A stretch of 64,000 nucleotides of DNA from Dipteronia dyeriana (taxonomy: Eukaryota; Streptophyta; Magnoliopsida; Sapindales; Sapindaceae), in NCBI GenBank assembly GCA_032871835.1, contig CM065296.1:15888001-15952000 (forward strand), in the 5' to 3' direction. Below the pieces are notes generated by a model. The model saw nothing but the letters and a program-made list of their open reading frames with translations, made no database searches and had not been told where the DNA came from. Position 1 is the first letter of the stretch. Every line of letters begins with the position of its first letter. This document shows, piece after piece, positions 12,143 to 23,858 of this stretch. The position numbers were made by a program, and so were the translations under genes.

Positions 12143-12152
12143 ATATAAATAC
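12143..12152 (+). promoter_or_regulatory. FT core promoter (TATA box)
   Basis: TATATAAATA lies about 120 bp upstream of the FT start codon and is kept in the duplicated promoter upstream (near 9334). A 5' UTR of roughly 90 bases would follow. The transposon insertion ends about 200 bp upstream of this box. Confidence 0.6.
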
Positions 12153-12267
12153 ATGTGCTGCATGTTTTGAAATTCAGCAATCAAACAAACATTAATTTTT
12201 CAGTTGAATATACTTCTTAGCTTGCGTGTTTGTGTTGTTTAGATATTGTGTTTTTGCTTTTCTGATC

Positions 12268-12747
12268 ATGCCTAGAGATAGAGATCCTCTTGTGGTTGGT
12301 CGAATTATAGGTGATGTTGTTGATCACTTCACAAAGTCTATTTCTCTGAGTGTTAATTATAATAACAGGGAAGTCAACAATGGTTGTGAGCTCAAGCCCT
12401 CTCAGATTGTCAACCTACCTAGGGTTGATATTGGTGGTGATGATCTCAGAACCTTCTACACTTTGGTGAGCCTTGTTTTTCTCCATCTTCTTCATCATTT
12501 CTTTCTTTCTTTCTTTCTTTTTGAAAATGGATCCTTCTTATTGCCCTTCCTAGGAATCGAAAGAAATGAATAAAATTTTATATAGCATGTACAGTTTTAT
12601 GTTATATGAGTTCGTACGTTAACATAACCCTTGAAATATACACTCTTCTTTCTGCTTTACTCCCATTGCAGGTCATGGTGGATCCTGATGCACCCAGCCC
12701 AAGTGATCCGAGCCTCAGGGAGTACTTGCATTGGTTAGAACTCTCTC

Positions 12748-12783
<36 letters not shown>

Positions 12784-14174
12784 ATTCTTATCGGTGAGGA
12801 CTGATATAATTTATATATAAACAACTGATTATAAAAAAGTTTTGATAAGTGCATACAATTTGAATTAAAGTATGTAAATCTAATGGTACATATCCAATGC
12901 ACTGATGAAGTTATAATAGTAGGTACTGATTTGAAAATTTTCGTGTATATATATATATATAAGGACAAGATGTATAAAAGGCTTTTGTTAACAAGAGTCC
13001 AAAGCTGATCCTATGCAATTTATTGCCATATATACACTTTTCCATTTCATATATTACACAGAAAGAAAGAGACAGTGAAAATCAACAAATATAAAAGTCA
13101 CTTTGGTTGTACTAGCTTTTTGGGTAATTCTTTGGGGTCCTGCATGTACCTTACTCACGATACAACTAGAAGCTAGTTATATCCATATTTTTCTTCTCTC
13201 AGCATCCTGCTCTGGAGATCCGAAATTTCTTATGAGATAGTTTATTAGTCAGGAATAAATCAAATTCCATTAGAAAGCGAGTCAAGAAAGCGAATTTAAT
13301 ATCTTAGATGAGAAAGGGATTGTCATAGCTTGATTCCCAATAGTTTTAATATACACAAATAAGAATTTAATTCTTTTTTCCTATTAGATACAAGATTAAT
13401 CTCCCACTTATTTACTTGGAGCGAGAATAATAGATTACCCAAAAAATTAAACTATCAAGTCAACACGAAGAAGAAGCAGATGGAGAAACAAAGTGAATAC
13501 GAGAATTTAAAAAAAAAAAAGAAAAAAAAAGAAGAAGAAGTTGTATATATAATGTGTGCATAAGCAAACAATATCATGCACATTCAAGTACAAATTAATT
13601 TCCACTTGGTGATAAGGAAAGGATATGGTGGCTTGCATATGTTTTCACTTTAAGTGACCATAAATAAATATATACCCTTGTGGTCACAAAATGAATGATC
13701 GGTATATATTATCCTATGCACTTTCAGATCATTTCTACTGAATCTAAGTTAAACTCGATCGATCGGATTATGATCTAATTACTGGTTAATATGAAAATGA
13801 ACTTTGCAGGTTGGTGACTGATATTCCTGCAACCACTGGGGCAAGCTTTGGTGAGTGCTTGCTTTGTATTTCATTAAAGAGAAGACATGTCCACTGTGTA
13901 ACCCCAATCTGATATTTGATTCTAATTAACAATTACATTTGATATTGCAGGGCAAGAAGTCATGTGTTATGAGTGCCCCAGACCTAGTGCCGGGATTCAC
14001 AGATTTGTATTCGTGTTGTTCCGGCAACTAGGTAGGCAGACTGTGTATCCACCAGTGTGGCGCCAGAATTTTAACACCAGTGACTTTGCTGAGCTTTACA
14101 ATCTTGGACCACCAGTGGCCGCCGTCTACTTCAACAGCCAGAGGGAGAGTGGCTCCGGTGGAAGGAGACGATAA
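12268..14174 (+). CDS. FT: FLOWERING LOCUS T-like florigen (PEBP family)
   Basis: Exons at 12,268-12,465, 12,672-12,733, 13,810-13,850 and 13,951-14,174 (198, 62, 41 and 224 nt) join into 174 codons plus a stop. All junctions are GT-AG, and the 62- and 41-nt middle exons have the family's usual size. FT proteins move from leaf phloem to the shoot apex, bind 14-3-3 proteins and FD-type bZIPs, and trigger flowering. Visible marks: [16 protein letters not shown] with Tyr84, the activator residue where TFL1 has His; GIHR; and the LYN triad 149-151. Residues matching known 14-3-3 contacts (Arg61, Pro93, Phe100, Arg129) are kept. Oddities: Val136 replaces the conserved Gly of the segment-B loop (YPPVW where FTs have YAPGW), with Cys109 and Ser163 also unusual. 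Intron 2 is ~1.08 kb. The reading frame is intact, so the gene is probably expressed; activity is uncertain. Confidence 0.95.
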
Positions 14175-14200
14175 ATTCTTAATAATTATCGGTGAATATT

Positions 14201-14206
14201 AATAAA
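14201..14206 (+). terminator. Likely FT polyadenylation signal
   Basis: AATAAA lies 27 bases after the FT stop codon. A second AATAAA occurs near 14,363. The MULE begins about 250 bp further on, so the natural 3' end may be short. Confidence 0.45.
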
Positions 14207-14456
14207 AATTAGGCTTTGTGATTTGTATTATTACCTGCTGTAGTTCTCTTTCATTCTCTCTTTCTGTCTTCCTCACTCAATATATATTGCACTATGAATT
14301 GATGGAAGTACAGAAATTAGCTTTAAAATTGCATGGGGAAGACGTCTTTTACTTTCCAAATATCAATAAAAGAGAAGGAAGTTTATATCATAATTTAACT
14401 GTGTGATTTTTTATTTTACTTTGTATTGAGTTTGTTTGATATATATATATATATAT

Positions 14457-15400
14457 GGAAATCGTAAGAAATGTCATCTTTTTAAGGTGCGTTGCATCCA
14501 AATCGCTGCTTTAATAAGTTAAATTTAAAAGGCATCTATTATGGTAAACTACCAAAATTGCCTTTAAATAATCATTTTATAATTCTTTTTGTAGTTCCAT
14601 CTCCACACTTGGAACATTGATCAACTGAGTAACCCCTCTCTCTCTCAAAACACTTAACTTGTCTGAAAATTGAAATCCTCAACAACACTCTTCTTCAACT
14701 TAGAAAAAGTCGACGTGCATTAGCTGAACAAGGTAATATATTTCTGAAATACTTATTTTTTATCATGCATTTATGAGTCTTGTAACACTTTATCCGTTCC
14801 TTTTTATTTCTGGGTCTGGTTTTGTTGCTGGGAATTTTGAATCTCCGAGTATTTTTTTATAGTTTGCAAGCCTTTTAATAATGTCTCAGAGAATTATTGT
14901 TAAGTGTCCAAGCCTTTTAGTAAATGAGCTGAGACACTGTGTAAAGTTTCCGAGCATTTTAGTAAAGTCTCCAAGAATTGTTGTAACGTGTCCGATCCTT
15001 TTAGCGAAGGCTCCGTGACTTTGTGTAAAGTTTCCGAGCCTTTTAATAAAGTCTCCAAGAATTTGTGAAGTTCAGCCCGAGCCTTTTCCGTAGGCTTGAT
15101 GTTTGTCAATGAAACTATGTTTGTGCCTTTGACATTAGTTTTTGAGCCTTTTACATAAGTCTCCGAGATTTTGAAAATGGTCTCCGATCGTTTTTGTGAA
15201 GGTTTTGAGACTTTTGGTGAATTTTTTGAGACTTTTAAAATAGTCTCCGAGCCTTTTTATGGAGCGTCCAAGACTTTCAAATAGTCTCCGAGCCTTTTAA
15301 TTACCTGACTCGTTCCTTTGTAAATGTATTCCGAGTCTTTTGCAAAAACATTTTCGTTAGCCTATTGTTAACTGAATTCAGACAACTGTGAAAATAATTA
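14457..15400 (+). repeat. Left TIR of the MULE with CCGAGCCTTTT subrepeats
   Basis: From about 14,890 to 15,345 the motif TCCGAGCCTTTTA and variants recurs every 25-40 bp, often alternating with GTCTCCAAGA. The outer part (14,457-14,720) matches the right TIR in inverted orientation. Peptides readable here are translations of the repeat, not a gene. Confidence 0.75.
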
Positions 15401-15418
15401 ATTTTTTATTTTTTAATA

Positions 15419-18140
15419 ATGGTTTGTGATGATGGATTTGACAAGAGAATGGATCGAGTGAGATTAGTAATATCTTACATTGGTAGATGGGAGCAGTTAC
15501 CGGACAGAAGTCAGAGGTTCATAGGATCTGATAACCAAGGAATGTATGTGTCAAAGAATATGAGTTTCAAAGAACTGGTGACGATCATGCATACCATTGT
15601 GAACTATGACGTAAACAAATATAGTGTTGATCTACAGTCAATATCAATCGTTCCTTGCACTACATGTCTCACATTTAAAAGAAAAGATGATGATATTTAG
15701 TTTATGTTAGGGGAAGATTAGGTGATCCCACAATTATATGTTAGTCTAATTGAGAGGGCAACTGTAGATATGATAGGGAATGATATTCCTTCTCGTGAAA
15801 TTACCCAACAGTTTTGATCTTTTAGCGGAAGCAACCAAGTTTTCACACAAAGAAGCGGGGCTGAAGGTCGAGAAAATATGTGTTGTGTCCTACCGGTAGT
15901 AGCCGATCATGATATTATAGTTGGACCTCAATTCGGTGATGTAGTTGGTTGTCGAATTGAGATGAATGATGGGAAGTAGAATGAGGCATACAATGAGATG
16001 TACAATGAGCAGAACGCTGAATCGAACATTGGGCCGAACCATAAGGTGGATAATAAGGCAAATGTTAATCTAGTAGATCATGTAAAGAACACTGATGAAG
16101 ATCCTGTCCAAATTCAAAGGTGTGGAAGACATGTACAAGGAGTTAAGTTACACTGCACCAGATATGCCTATCACTTCCGAGGTCCGGTATAATGTAACTA
16201 CATATGATTCTGATAATGGAACAACTGGGTTATTCCCGGAGCAGATTCATACTAGTTTGGTATTGGTAGAAGCAACACCTTGGTAGCAGAAGAACCTACA
16301 AACATGATTTATATAGGTCAATTTTTCTGACTAAAAAGGAATTAAAGAGACTAGTTGGCATTTTTGTAATGTGGTAAAACTTCGAATGAAAGGTAAAAAG
16401 ATCCAATAAGACAACATTACATCTGGTTTGTTTGATTGACCACTGTACGTGGAAATTAAGAGCTTTAAGGAGAGATAAGGGGACGTATTTCCAAGTAAGA
16501 AGTTTTATCAGCGAACACAGTTGTCCTTTGGAGGAAATTCATCGTCGCCACCGACAAGCTAATGCAATCATAATTGGAGAAGTCGTTGCACCTAGACTTC
16601 AACAGCAAGATGTTCGTCTCATGAGTCCGAATGACATAATCGCTGATATGAAAACAATGTATGACATCCAAATCATGTACAGTAAGGCACATCAAGCCCT
16701 ACATTATGCATTGTCACTAACCTATGAAACACATGATGAAAGCTTTCAAGTACTGCCATTGTTTGGTTATGTGCTAGAACAATAAAATCATGGCACAATC
16801 ACTGACTTACAATGCATAGAAGATGGTAAAGGTTTGTATTTTTTCATGTTGTTGGGTCCCTCACTTAGAGGTTTCTGGAGGTGTATGCATCTAGTTATTA
16901 CAGTTGATGATACCTATTTGAAGGGAAGATTCAGGGGTACAATTGACTTTGGGTACGACAACTCAAAAAACAACCTTTCATGGGAGTGGTTTTCAGATTG
17001 CTTGAAGGGTGCCCTTGTTCATATAGATAATCTGGTTTTTATTTCCAATCGACATTCAAGCATTGAAGTAGGGATTTCTAAAGTGTTCTTTATGCAACCC
17101 ATATCATATGTTGTTGACACTTTATATAAATATTAAGAAACGATTTCATAGAATGGATGTTACCGCCATAATGGACAAAAATGCTAGATCATAAACTGAA
17201 TTGAAATATAATCGTCACAAGGAAGAGTTGCATAACCCGTACCAAAATGAATTCGATTATATCAATGCTGCCGGTTCACACAAGTGGTCCCGTGTACACT
17301 GTCCCGAAAGAAGGTATAAGGTGATGATAAAAAATATTATAGAATGCATAAACTTATGTCTAAAATTCGCACGGCAGCTGCCTATGTTGACACTGGTAGA
17401 GTTTATTAGGAATATGCTACAGAGGTGGTTTCACGATTGCCATCAAGCTGCACAGTCCATGCATCATCAGTTGACCGACGTTGCACATCTTGTGATATTG
17501 AAACGTGTCAAGAAATGCGGTTATATGACCATCAATCTAGTTGACTAGAACATATTCTCCATCAAACAGTAAAAAAAAACAGTTGACTGTGACTTAGCCT
17601 ATAAGACTTGCACATGCAATAAAGTCCGAATGGACTTTTTCCATGTTCTCATGCACTCACAGCGGCAAGGTACATTACAAGTTATAGTTTATGCTTTATA
17701 TTACCGAAACGTGAATGTCACTGTTTCCATTGTTGTTGCTGGGAGCAAAACTTGGATTTCACATCTTAGTATGCCGGTTAATACAAGAGACAGACACTTA
17801 GTGATGCATACTCTATTCATACTATGCATGTATGCCATATTTCTTCATGGGTAGTGCCATCCGACACCGCTACGTGGTGGTTTTAAATCCAATCTCTAAG
17901 AGACAAGCAAGACGCCCGATGGCGGGTCAACATGCCTCGTCTTTGAAGAGGACAACCACACAATCGTGTAAAAGATGCATATAATCAGGTCATAATAGCA
18001 GGAGGTGTTCTAACCCACCTTTGATTAACAAAGGTCCGAGTAGGGTTGATCCCAAGGAATACCGTCATAAGTGAAGCATTTGTCATTCAGTTGGACACAA
18101 CAAACAGACGTGCTCTAGGAATGAGTTTACCGTGGAATGA
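15419..18140 (+). pseudogene. MULE transposase (mudrA/PF10551 type), inactivated
   Basis: Pieces in order: an N-terminal MuDR segment (15,419-15,700); a degenerate acidic linker; the conserved pre-catalytic block (16,432-16,785) with DIIADMKTMYDIQIMYSKAH and ESFQVLP; the DDE core (16,834-17,136) with TVDDTYLKG and SWEWF; a post-core block (17,201-17,548) with KWSRVHCPERRY and LPMLTLVEFI; a decayed SWIM finger near 17,590-17,660 (CTCN kept, the later Cys lost); and two C-terminal zinc knuckles (CKRCIQSGHNSRRC and a second with its first Cys turned into a stop). A deletion after KGRFRGT removes about 25 residues, and the second catalytic Asp is Asn (ISNRH for the usual ISDRH). Stops separate the blocks. 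It would have cut and joined the element's ends. Confidence 0.85.
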
Positions 18141-19818
18141 ATAGAGGCGTTGTTATTGATGTTATTTTAATTATTAGAAACTGTATGACTTGTTCATAAA
18201 CTTATCGTTTAATTATCAGTTTTGTTATTATTCGAGGTGGAACATGTGTTGTTCTTGTAATTGCAAACACTTGAAATAAAAAAAATGAATAATTTTATTT
18301 GTACAAAAGTTTTGTACATTAATAACTACAACCTATAATGGGGCGTGGAGTTACAAAACACCTACACAACCATCTTCTCCCTGATGGTGCTCATATTGTC
18401 TTATGACCAATTTAAATCCTGCATGTTTGACAGTACGTACTCCATTAGTCTCAATGTATGGGCACCACAGTTGCCCCTGCAATGCACCATATGAACAACC
18501 GTTACAATAGAATGTTAATAAAACCAACTTTTAGTAAATATGATGTTCAAACAACATTACTCTCTATTCTGTTAGGGCACTTGGGATGTAGACACCACGC
18601 TTAACGAAAATGTCCTATTCCGCCACTGGCTCTCTCATCATGAAATCCCGCCTGATGCAACATAGAGGACAATAACCATCTCAATGGCATAACCTGTTGT
18701 TTCCTTATCTATACAGGCACTTGTTGTCTGAAGGGGTCTAGGAGGTGGATCGTCTCGACAGTGTGGTCGACGCTGGCCATAAGCCAATGCTGGCAGCCAA
18801 TGTTGGCAGCCAATGTTGGCAGCCAATGTTGCACGATATCAGAACTTATAGGTATACGATTTGAAAGTGTTAGGTAAACTATTTTTTTTTAATTAAACAC
18901 ATTTAAACCATTATGGTATAACACTCATCACGTCAACCTTGTGCAATGGCTGGTTTCCTACCTGGAGCAATCTACGTACCATCATAATGTCCTCAGCGGA
19001 CCATATATACTTCAATATGGACCAACCCTTCATCGTGACTAGCCCCTTAACATCACAGGGCACGATTCTCCCCCACTAATACTCCAGTAATAACTGTACA
19101 TTGATAATGTGGTGAAAAGTTAGGAACATGAAGAAACATAAAAATGTTTATTGAAAACAGTACAATATAAACACTTACAAATAACTGAGAATCTATTACG
19201 TTCATCCTCTAACAATAGACAGAGGGGAATGCTCGCTGACGCTTCCGTTAAATATGCAGGTACATGTCCATATACTGATAATATAAACATTGTACATTAT
19301 TAGTATTCTACCATAACGTAAATGACAATTCAAATAATGAACGTACCGTGTCATACAACTCTATATAGTTTTCTTGGAAACGCTGGAACCAAGTGACAGG
19401 GATTTGCTCTAGTAGATCCACATCACATTTGTATAATTGTGGAAAAAGTTAGAATACCATATAATTTTATTGAGGTGTTTCAATATAAATACAAAGTGTT
19501 ATACTTACAATTCCCCCATCGCGTTCCTCTTGTATACTTTGTAAGCCACATGTTGGTCACTGTCTACCAAAGCATTATGGGTAAATTCATGTGCTGATGC
19601 TTGAATCTCTCTCCTTGGCCTCTTTTACCGACATGGGTCAATGTATAGGCTCAACAACTGCCGGTCTCGCTTGTGAGCCCACGGTTTATGCTGGTCATGG
19701 ACTACTAAAGTGTGTTGGGAGGAGGATTTATATCGTTGTAGATCAGGTCGAGGGCTGCTCTGGGGACCAAATGACCTACGGGGTGGGCTACGATGAGATG
19801 GATCAGAGGCGTCACTGA

Positions 19819-19849
19819 GGTGGGGTGGGGTGGGGTGGGGTGGGGTGCA
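19819..19849 (+). repeat. GGGGT microsatellite
   Basis: About six consecutive GGGGT/GTGGG units. G-quadruplex formation is possible in principle. Confidence 0.8.
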
Positions 19850-20529
19850 ACGGAATCGAACTAAGGAGAGTGGTACATCTGAGGGGCCGAAGAGGAGGAG
19901 AAACTCTGTCTCTGTGGGCCAGATGAGTCTGCTATGTGGTCATGGGTATGTACAGAAGGATCCACATGCTAGACCTCCATAAACAGGTGAAACTTTGGTA
20001 ATCCCTGGGTAGAAGTCTCCTCCAATACTTACATTTAATTTCATAACCTTATGTAACTTGTGGCTTGGTACCTTGCATCTCTGGTCTTGTACCATGCATC
20101 TCAGGTTCGGTGGCTGGGTCTGTCCCTTCATCTTCACTACCATGCCCGTCTCTGTCTCTGGGTTTAGAGTCTTAATCATAGGATGGTAGATCATCCCTGT
20201 CTGACTATGATGTCGAACCCCACTGCCCTCAGAGAAAGTCTATCACCTTCTTCTGCTACCTAACGCGTTCCTCATCACTCTTCACTCTTCTAAAGATCCT
20301 TCCATAAAGCAGCCACAGTATCCGTCACATCTTGGATTTTACGTTCCAACCTGTCCTAAAAGAAAATTGAAATTGTGAGTACTTAAACCATACACTCGTT
20401 TCAAATAAAAAAACACGCATTATAAAAAAATTTACGTACCTTGCGATCCCCTCCATTGTCTCCTCGTGAATGAACTCCAGTAGTATATCCAAGCATCCTA
20501 AATCAAACCCGCATATGCCTCAGGTGACA

Positions 20530-20735
20530 TCCACCACCAAACTCCAGCTCCTAACCCTCTGTATTCCCCTTTTGCCTTAAAGGACTCCCACCACCAAACT
20601 CCAGCTCCGAACCCTCCGTATTCCCCCCATGACTCAAGGGACTCCCTTCCTCAAACTCTGGCTCTAAACCTTCCGTATCCCCCAGTGTCTCATAAGACTC
20701 CCACCACCAAACCCCAACTCTGAACCCTCAGTATC
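20530..20735. repeat. ~58-bp tandem repeats inside the ULP-like gene
   Basis: The phrase CTCCCACCACCAAACTCCAG and its variants recurs about every 58 bp (near 20,535, 20,585, 20,645 and 20,698). On the minus strand it encodes imperfect repeats of the type GEYxGxGAGVWWW, so it probably arose as an in-frame coding minisatellite. Confidence 0.7.
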
Positions 20736-21949
20736 ATTGGGTCCGGTAGTCATATGATCTATACGATTCGACACTGCAACGTTGACTATATCGACCTCCT
20801 CCCTCGTCTATACCCTCGTGGTACCTCGGTTCTCTCAGCTGCCATTGGTACCTATGCAGTCCTCACAAACATCTGAAATCGTAGTTAGACCATTGTATTT
20901 CTATACATCCTAATATGTATAAACTTTAACACGATTGATACTTACCCTGGATAAGAAATCTTTTCCAGCTTGTCTGCCATTGGACCTTACTCAACTCACA
21001 TTTCAGAATACGGGGGGACAAGTCAATCTCCTTACGAGTCCTAAAATGGGTCCCAAGGTCGGGGATAACCTCAAAAGCAAATATCTATGTGCAAAAGATA
21101 AACAAGTCAGAATCCAATCATTTATTCTATAATTCATATAAAATAAATCTTAGGTTCTAAATTCTCACCAATAATGCGTGAGTTAGACCGTATATGTTGT
21201 ACGACTCCGTGGTGTGTAGGTCGATGCCCTTTGCTTGATTGTATTTCTCGAACCCCGCACGTCCACCGTTCAACGCATGCTTGAAACCAAAAATGACTGC
21301 CTATATATGTGTGCACCCTAAGGGAACGTATCAAAAGCATCCATGTCCTCGAATAGTCAGACCTGCAATACCAGATTTTTCACTCTCTCTTCCAACTCCA
21401 TCAATATATAGTTCAGCATTTACACGACGTACAGTTTCACAGCATCGTACTGCTGCTTAAATATACCAATCTACAGAACAACTTGTTCATAATCCACCTA
21501 ATCTTGACCACCAAAATGTTAGTGGTGTATTCTGTTCTCTACCATCTCATTCCTCTCCGTGTCGAGAATAACTCCGTACTTCTATCTGGTGATGAGATAA
21601 ATTCAACCTTGGAGAGCTGAACCAAATGACAACCTAACATAAATCGTACATCCTCTGGCCCTTCGTGATGCTGCTCAAGCATAAGCATCCGATGGACTAT
21701 GCCACCCGAAAACTTCAACTTCTGATGCATTCGAAGGAAATGACCAAAACAATACCCCGTATAACGATTTCAGTCTTCGACCATGAAATGTCGTGGTACC
21801 CTGTTTAGTGCGTCATCGATATATTAGAGGTCATCGAATTGGTCATGCCGAGAAATTTTTCCATTGTACCAATCCCTTCTCTAGAGTTTTAAGCAAATCC
21901 TTCAGCTGATTCCTCATCTGCATCTTCACATAAATAATGCAAGAGTACA

Positions 21950-22836
21950 CTGTAAAAGGCTCAGACATAACAGATAAAGGCTCAGACATAACAGATAAAG
22001 GCTTGGACACAGTTTCAAAGGCTCGAGACTTGCGAGAAAAGGCTCAGGTTTAGTTTAAAAAAGTTCAGGCATTTCAAAAAAAAAAACTTGGACATAGTTA
22101 TAAAAAGCTTGGGGCTTTCAACAAAAATATCGAAACCTTGTTTCAAAGTCTAGGAGAATCAAATCATAAAAACGCTCGGATGGTTACAAAAAATGCTCAA
22201 ACAATTATTTAAAAAGCTTGGACACAATTTCAAAAGGCTCGAAGATTCATATCTTACTAGTCATAATATTCTTAACGAAAAAGCTCGGATAGTTTTCAAA
22301 AAGTCTCAGACAGGTTTTGAAAAAGCTCGGACGCACTTTCAAAATGCAAACCCTAACATTCATTATGAAAAAGCTCAAACGGTTTTCAAAAAGGCTCGGA
22401 TAGGTGTTCAAAAAGCTCAGACACATTTTCAAAACACTCGAAAACCCAGATCCTCATTTTCCCATACATTTTTCAATATATTTAAAAACCCTAACCTAAC
22501 CTACAACCATACTCAGATCGACAAATCTAACCTAATCTACAAGTTTAATCAACACCCAACATAAAAAATGCACATCAACTTATCAAAAACAAAACCACAA
22601 CAAAATCTAATTCTACTTACCACAATTGATTGAAGATTCTCTTCTGAACTGTCACAAATGTACTGTTGTCCAACCGTCGGTCACTTCACCGTATTTTTTC
22701 AACCGATGTTTTCTCTCTCTCGTTAGTTTGTCTCTCAGTTTGACTATGATAAATTGATGCCTTTTAAACTTTAATAACTAATGTGGTGCTAGTTGCACAA
22801 CACCAACCCCAAATAGTGCTATTTATTTTTTGAACC
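21950..22836 (-). repeat. Right TIR of the MULE
   Basis: Reverse complement of the left TIR in plan: an inner array of AAAAAGCTCGGA/AAAGGCTCGGAC units (21,955-22,450), then an outer segment holding GATGCCTTTTAAAC. The peptide at 22,193-22,564 (KKARIGVQKAQTHFQN-type repeats) is a translation of the repeat array. Confidence 0.75.
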
Positions 22837-22856
22837 ATATATATATATATTTCCCT

Positions 22857-23095
22857 TGGGTTCAACGTTGTATGGTGCAACATAAAAAATTTGATTGTGA
22901 TCGTGTTTTTTTAGGTATGATCTCACCAACTAATATGTGATTACATGTCCTAACATATGATCACGAAAACTTAGTTGTATGATCATATGCAATTCATATG
23001 CGATAACATTATATATCGATGTGATCAGATGCAATCATAAATGATCACAAGTCGTTGCATCGTGCAACGTTGCAATGTAGAATGGCTATATATAT
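22857..23095. mobile_element. Small MITE-like element
   Basis: TTCAACGTTGTATGGTGCAAC on the left and GTTGCATCGTGCAACGTTGCA on the right are imperfect inverted repeats. The ~240-bp interior is AT-rich and non-coding, and TA runs flank both sides (possible TA or TATATA target). Confidence 0.5.
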
Positions 23096-23395
23096 ATATA
23101 TATATATATATATGTGGGTCAGTCTATAGAACACCGGTGTTTAGTACACAATTAAAAAACTTGTAACTTGTACATGAGCATTTGAGTTGTTGTTAACCTC
23201 TATACTTGTTGAACAAGTTATCATTTAATCCAAGACAATTTAAATTTCAGCTGCATTAACTGTTCCCAAGGTAAAACAATCATTTCTTTTCAAATTTAAA
23301 AAGCAATCAATACAATAAAAAAAATGCTTTTCAAATTTAAACATCATTTATTTTTAAAATTATGTCTTTTCTTGTTCCCATTATTCAATTTGCAT

Positions 23396-23515
23396 TTGGA
23401 CTGTGTGATAAAACTCGATATGAGTAAACATCATTTGAAATGTGTGATAACACTCTATATGGGTAAACATCATTTGAAATGTGTGATAACACAAGGTACA
23501 GGTGAATATGAAAAA
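23396..23515 (+). repeat. 39-bp tandem repeat, about 2.6 copies
   Basis: Units begin near 23,399, 23,439 and 23,478 and share TGTGTGATAA followed by GTAAACATCATTTGA. Confidence 0.75.
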
Positions 23516-23858
23516 AAATAAAAGGGGTGGTGAATCTAATATCCAACAAAGTAAGAGGATTCATAAAGCTTTGGCTACAAGCCTACAACCCCCTTGTCTA
23601 AGTGTCCTTTGATGAATCCTTTTCCGACTATGAGATTTTTAATTTTTGTGGCAGGTAAGAGAACCCTTTTTTTTTCCTAAAAAAAAAATAATTGATAATA
23701 TTCCCACACCAGGCAAACATGCCCATTGTATTTACATCATTCATATCAATAATAGTAGTATGGATGGAAAAAAAGGAAACTAAATTGTAATCCAGAAACT
23801 TGATTTCTTATTGTGCTTTTTATATAAAAAACATGCATTTATGTTAAAACAAAAAATA

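Larger units (their letters stand above)
18300..21840 (-). pseudogene. DUF1985/ULP1 C48 peptidase gene carried by the MULE
   Basis: Starting from the right, 21,730-21,180 reads as a DUF1985-like region: GIVHRMLMLEQ, then FMLGCHLVQLSKVEF, then QYDAVKLYVVNAELYIDG and FGFKHALNGG. The left end (about 18,490-18,370) reads GNCGAHTLRLMEYVLSNMQ, the C-terminal block of ULP1 cysteine proteases around the catalytic Cys. Between lie GC-richer stretches with short tandem repeats and probably exons I could not join. ULP1 enzymes remove SUMO. Plant MULEs of the KAONASHI class carry such genes, which have no proven role in transposition. Stops and frame breaks are frequent, so I treat it as dead. Confidence 0.7.
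14457..22836. mobile_element. Mutator-like element (MULE) carrying a ULP1-type protease gene
   Basis: The element is about 8.4 kb with terminal inverted repeats of roughly 0.9 kb. The ends face each other with shared text such as TTTAAAAGGCATC (left near 14,525; inverted on the right near 22,765) and share repeat-rich interiors. Both ends abut ATATATATAT runs, so a 9-bp TSD of that sequence is plausible but cannot be proven. Inside are a mudrA-type transposase on + and a DUF1985/ULP1 peptidase gene on -. That combination is known from KAONASHI-type MULEs of Arabidopsis and CUMULE of melon. Both genes are broken, so the element is dead. Confidence 0.85.

Noticed and set aside
12735..12968. 77-codon minus-strand frame in FT intron 2
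   Set aside because: Mostly translated TA repeats and antisense to an intron.
22193..22564. 123-codon Lys-rich repetitive open frame
   Set aside because: Direct translation of the AAAAAGCTCGGA-type TIR repeats; the same holds for 14,900-15,109 on the other TIR.
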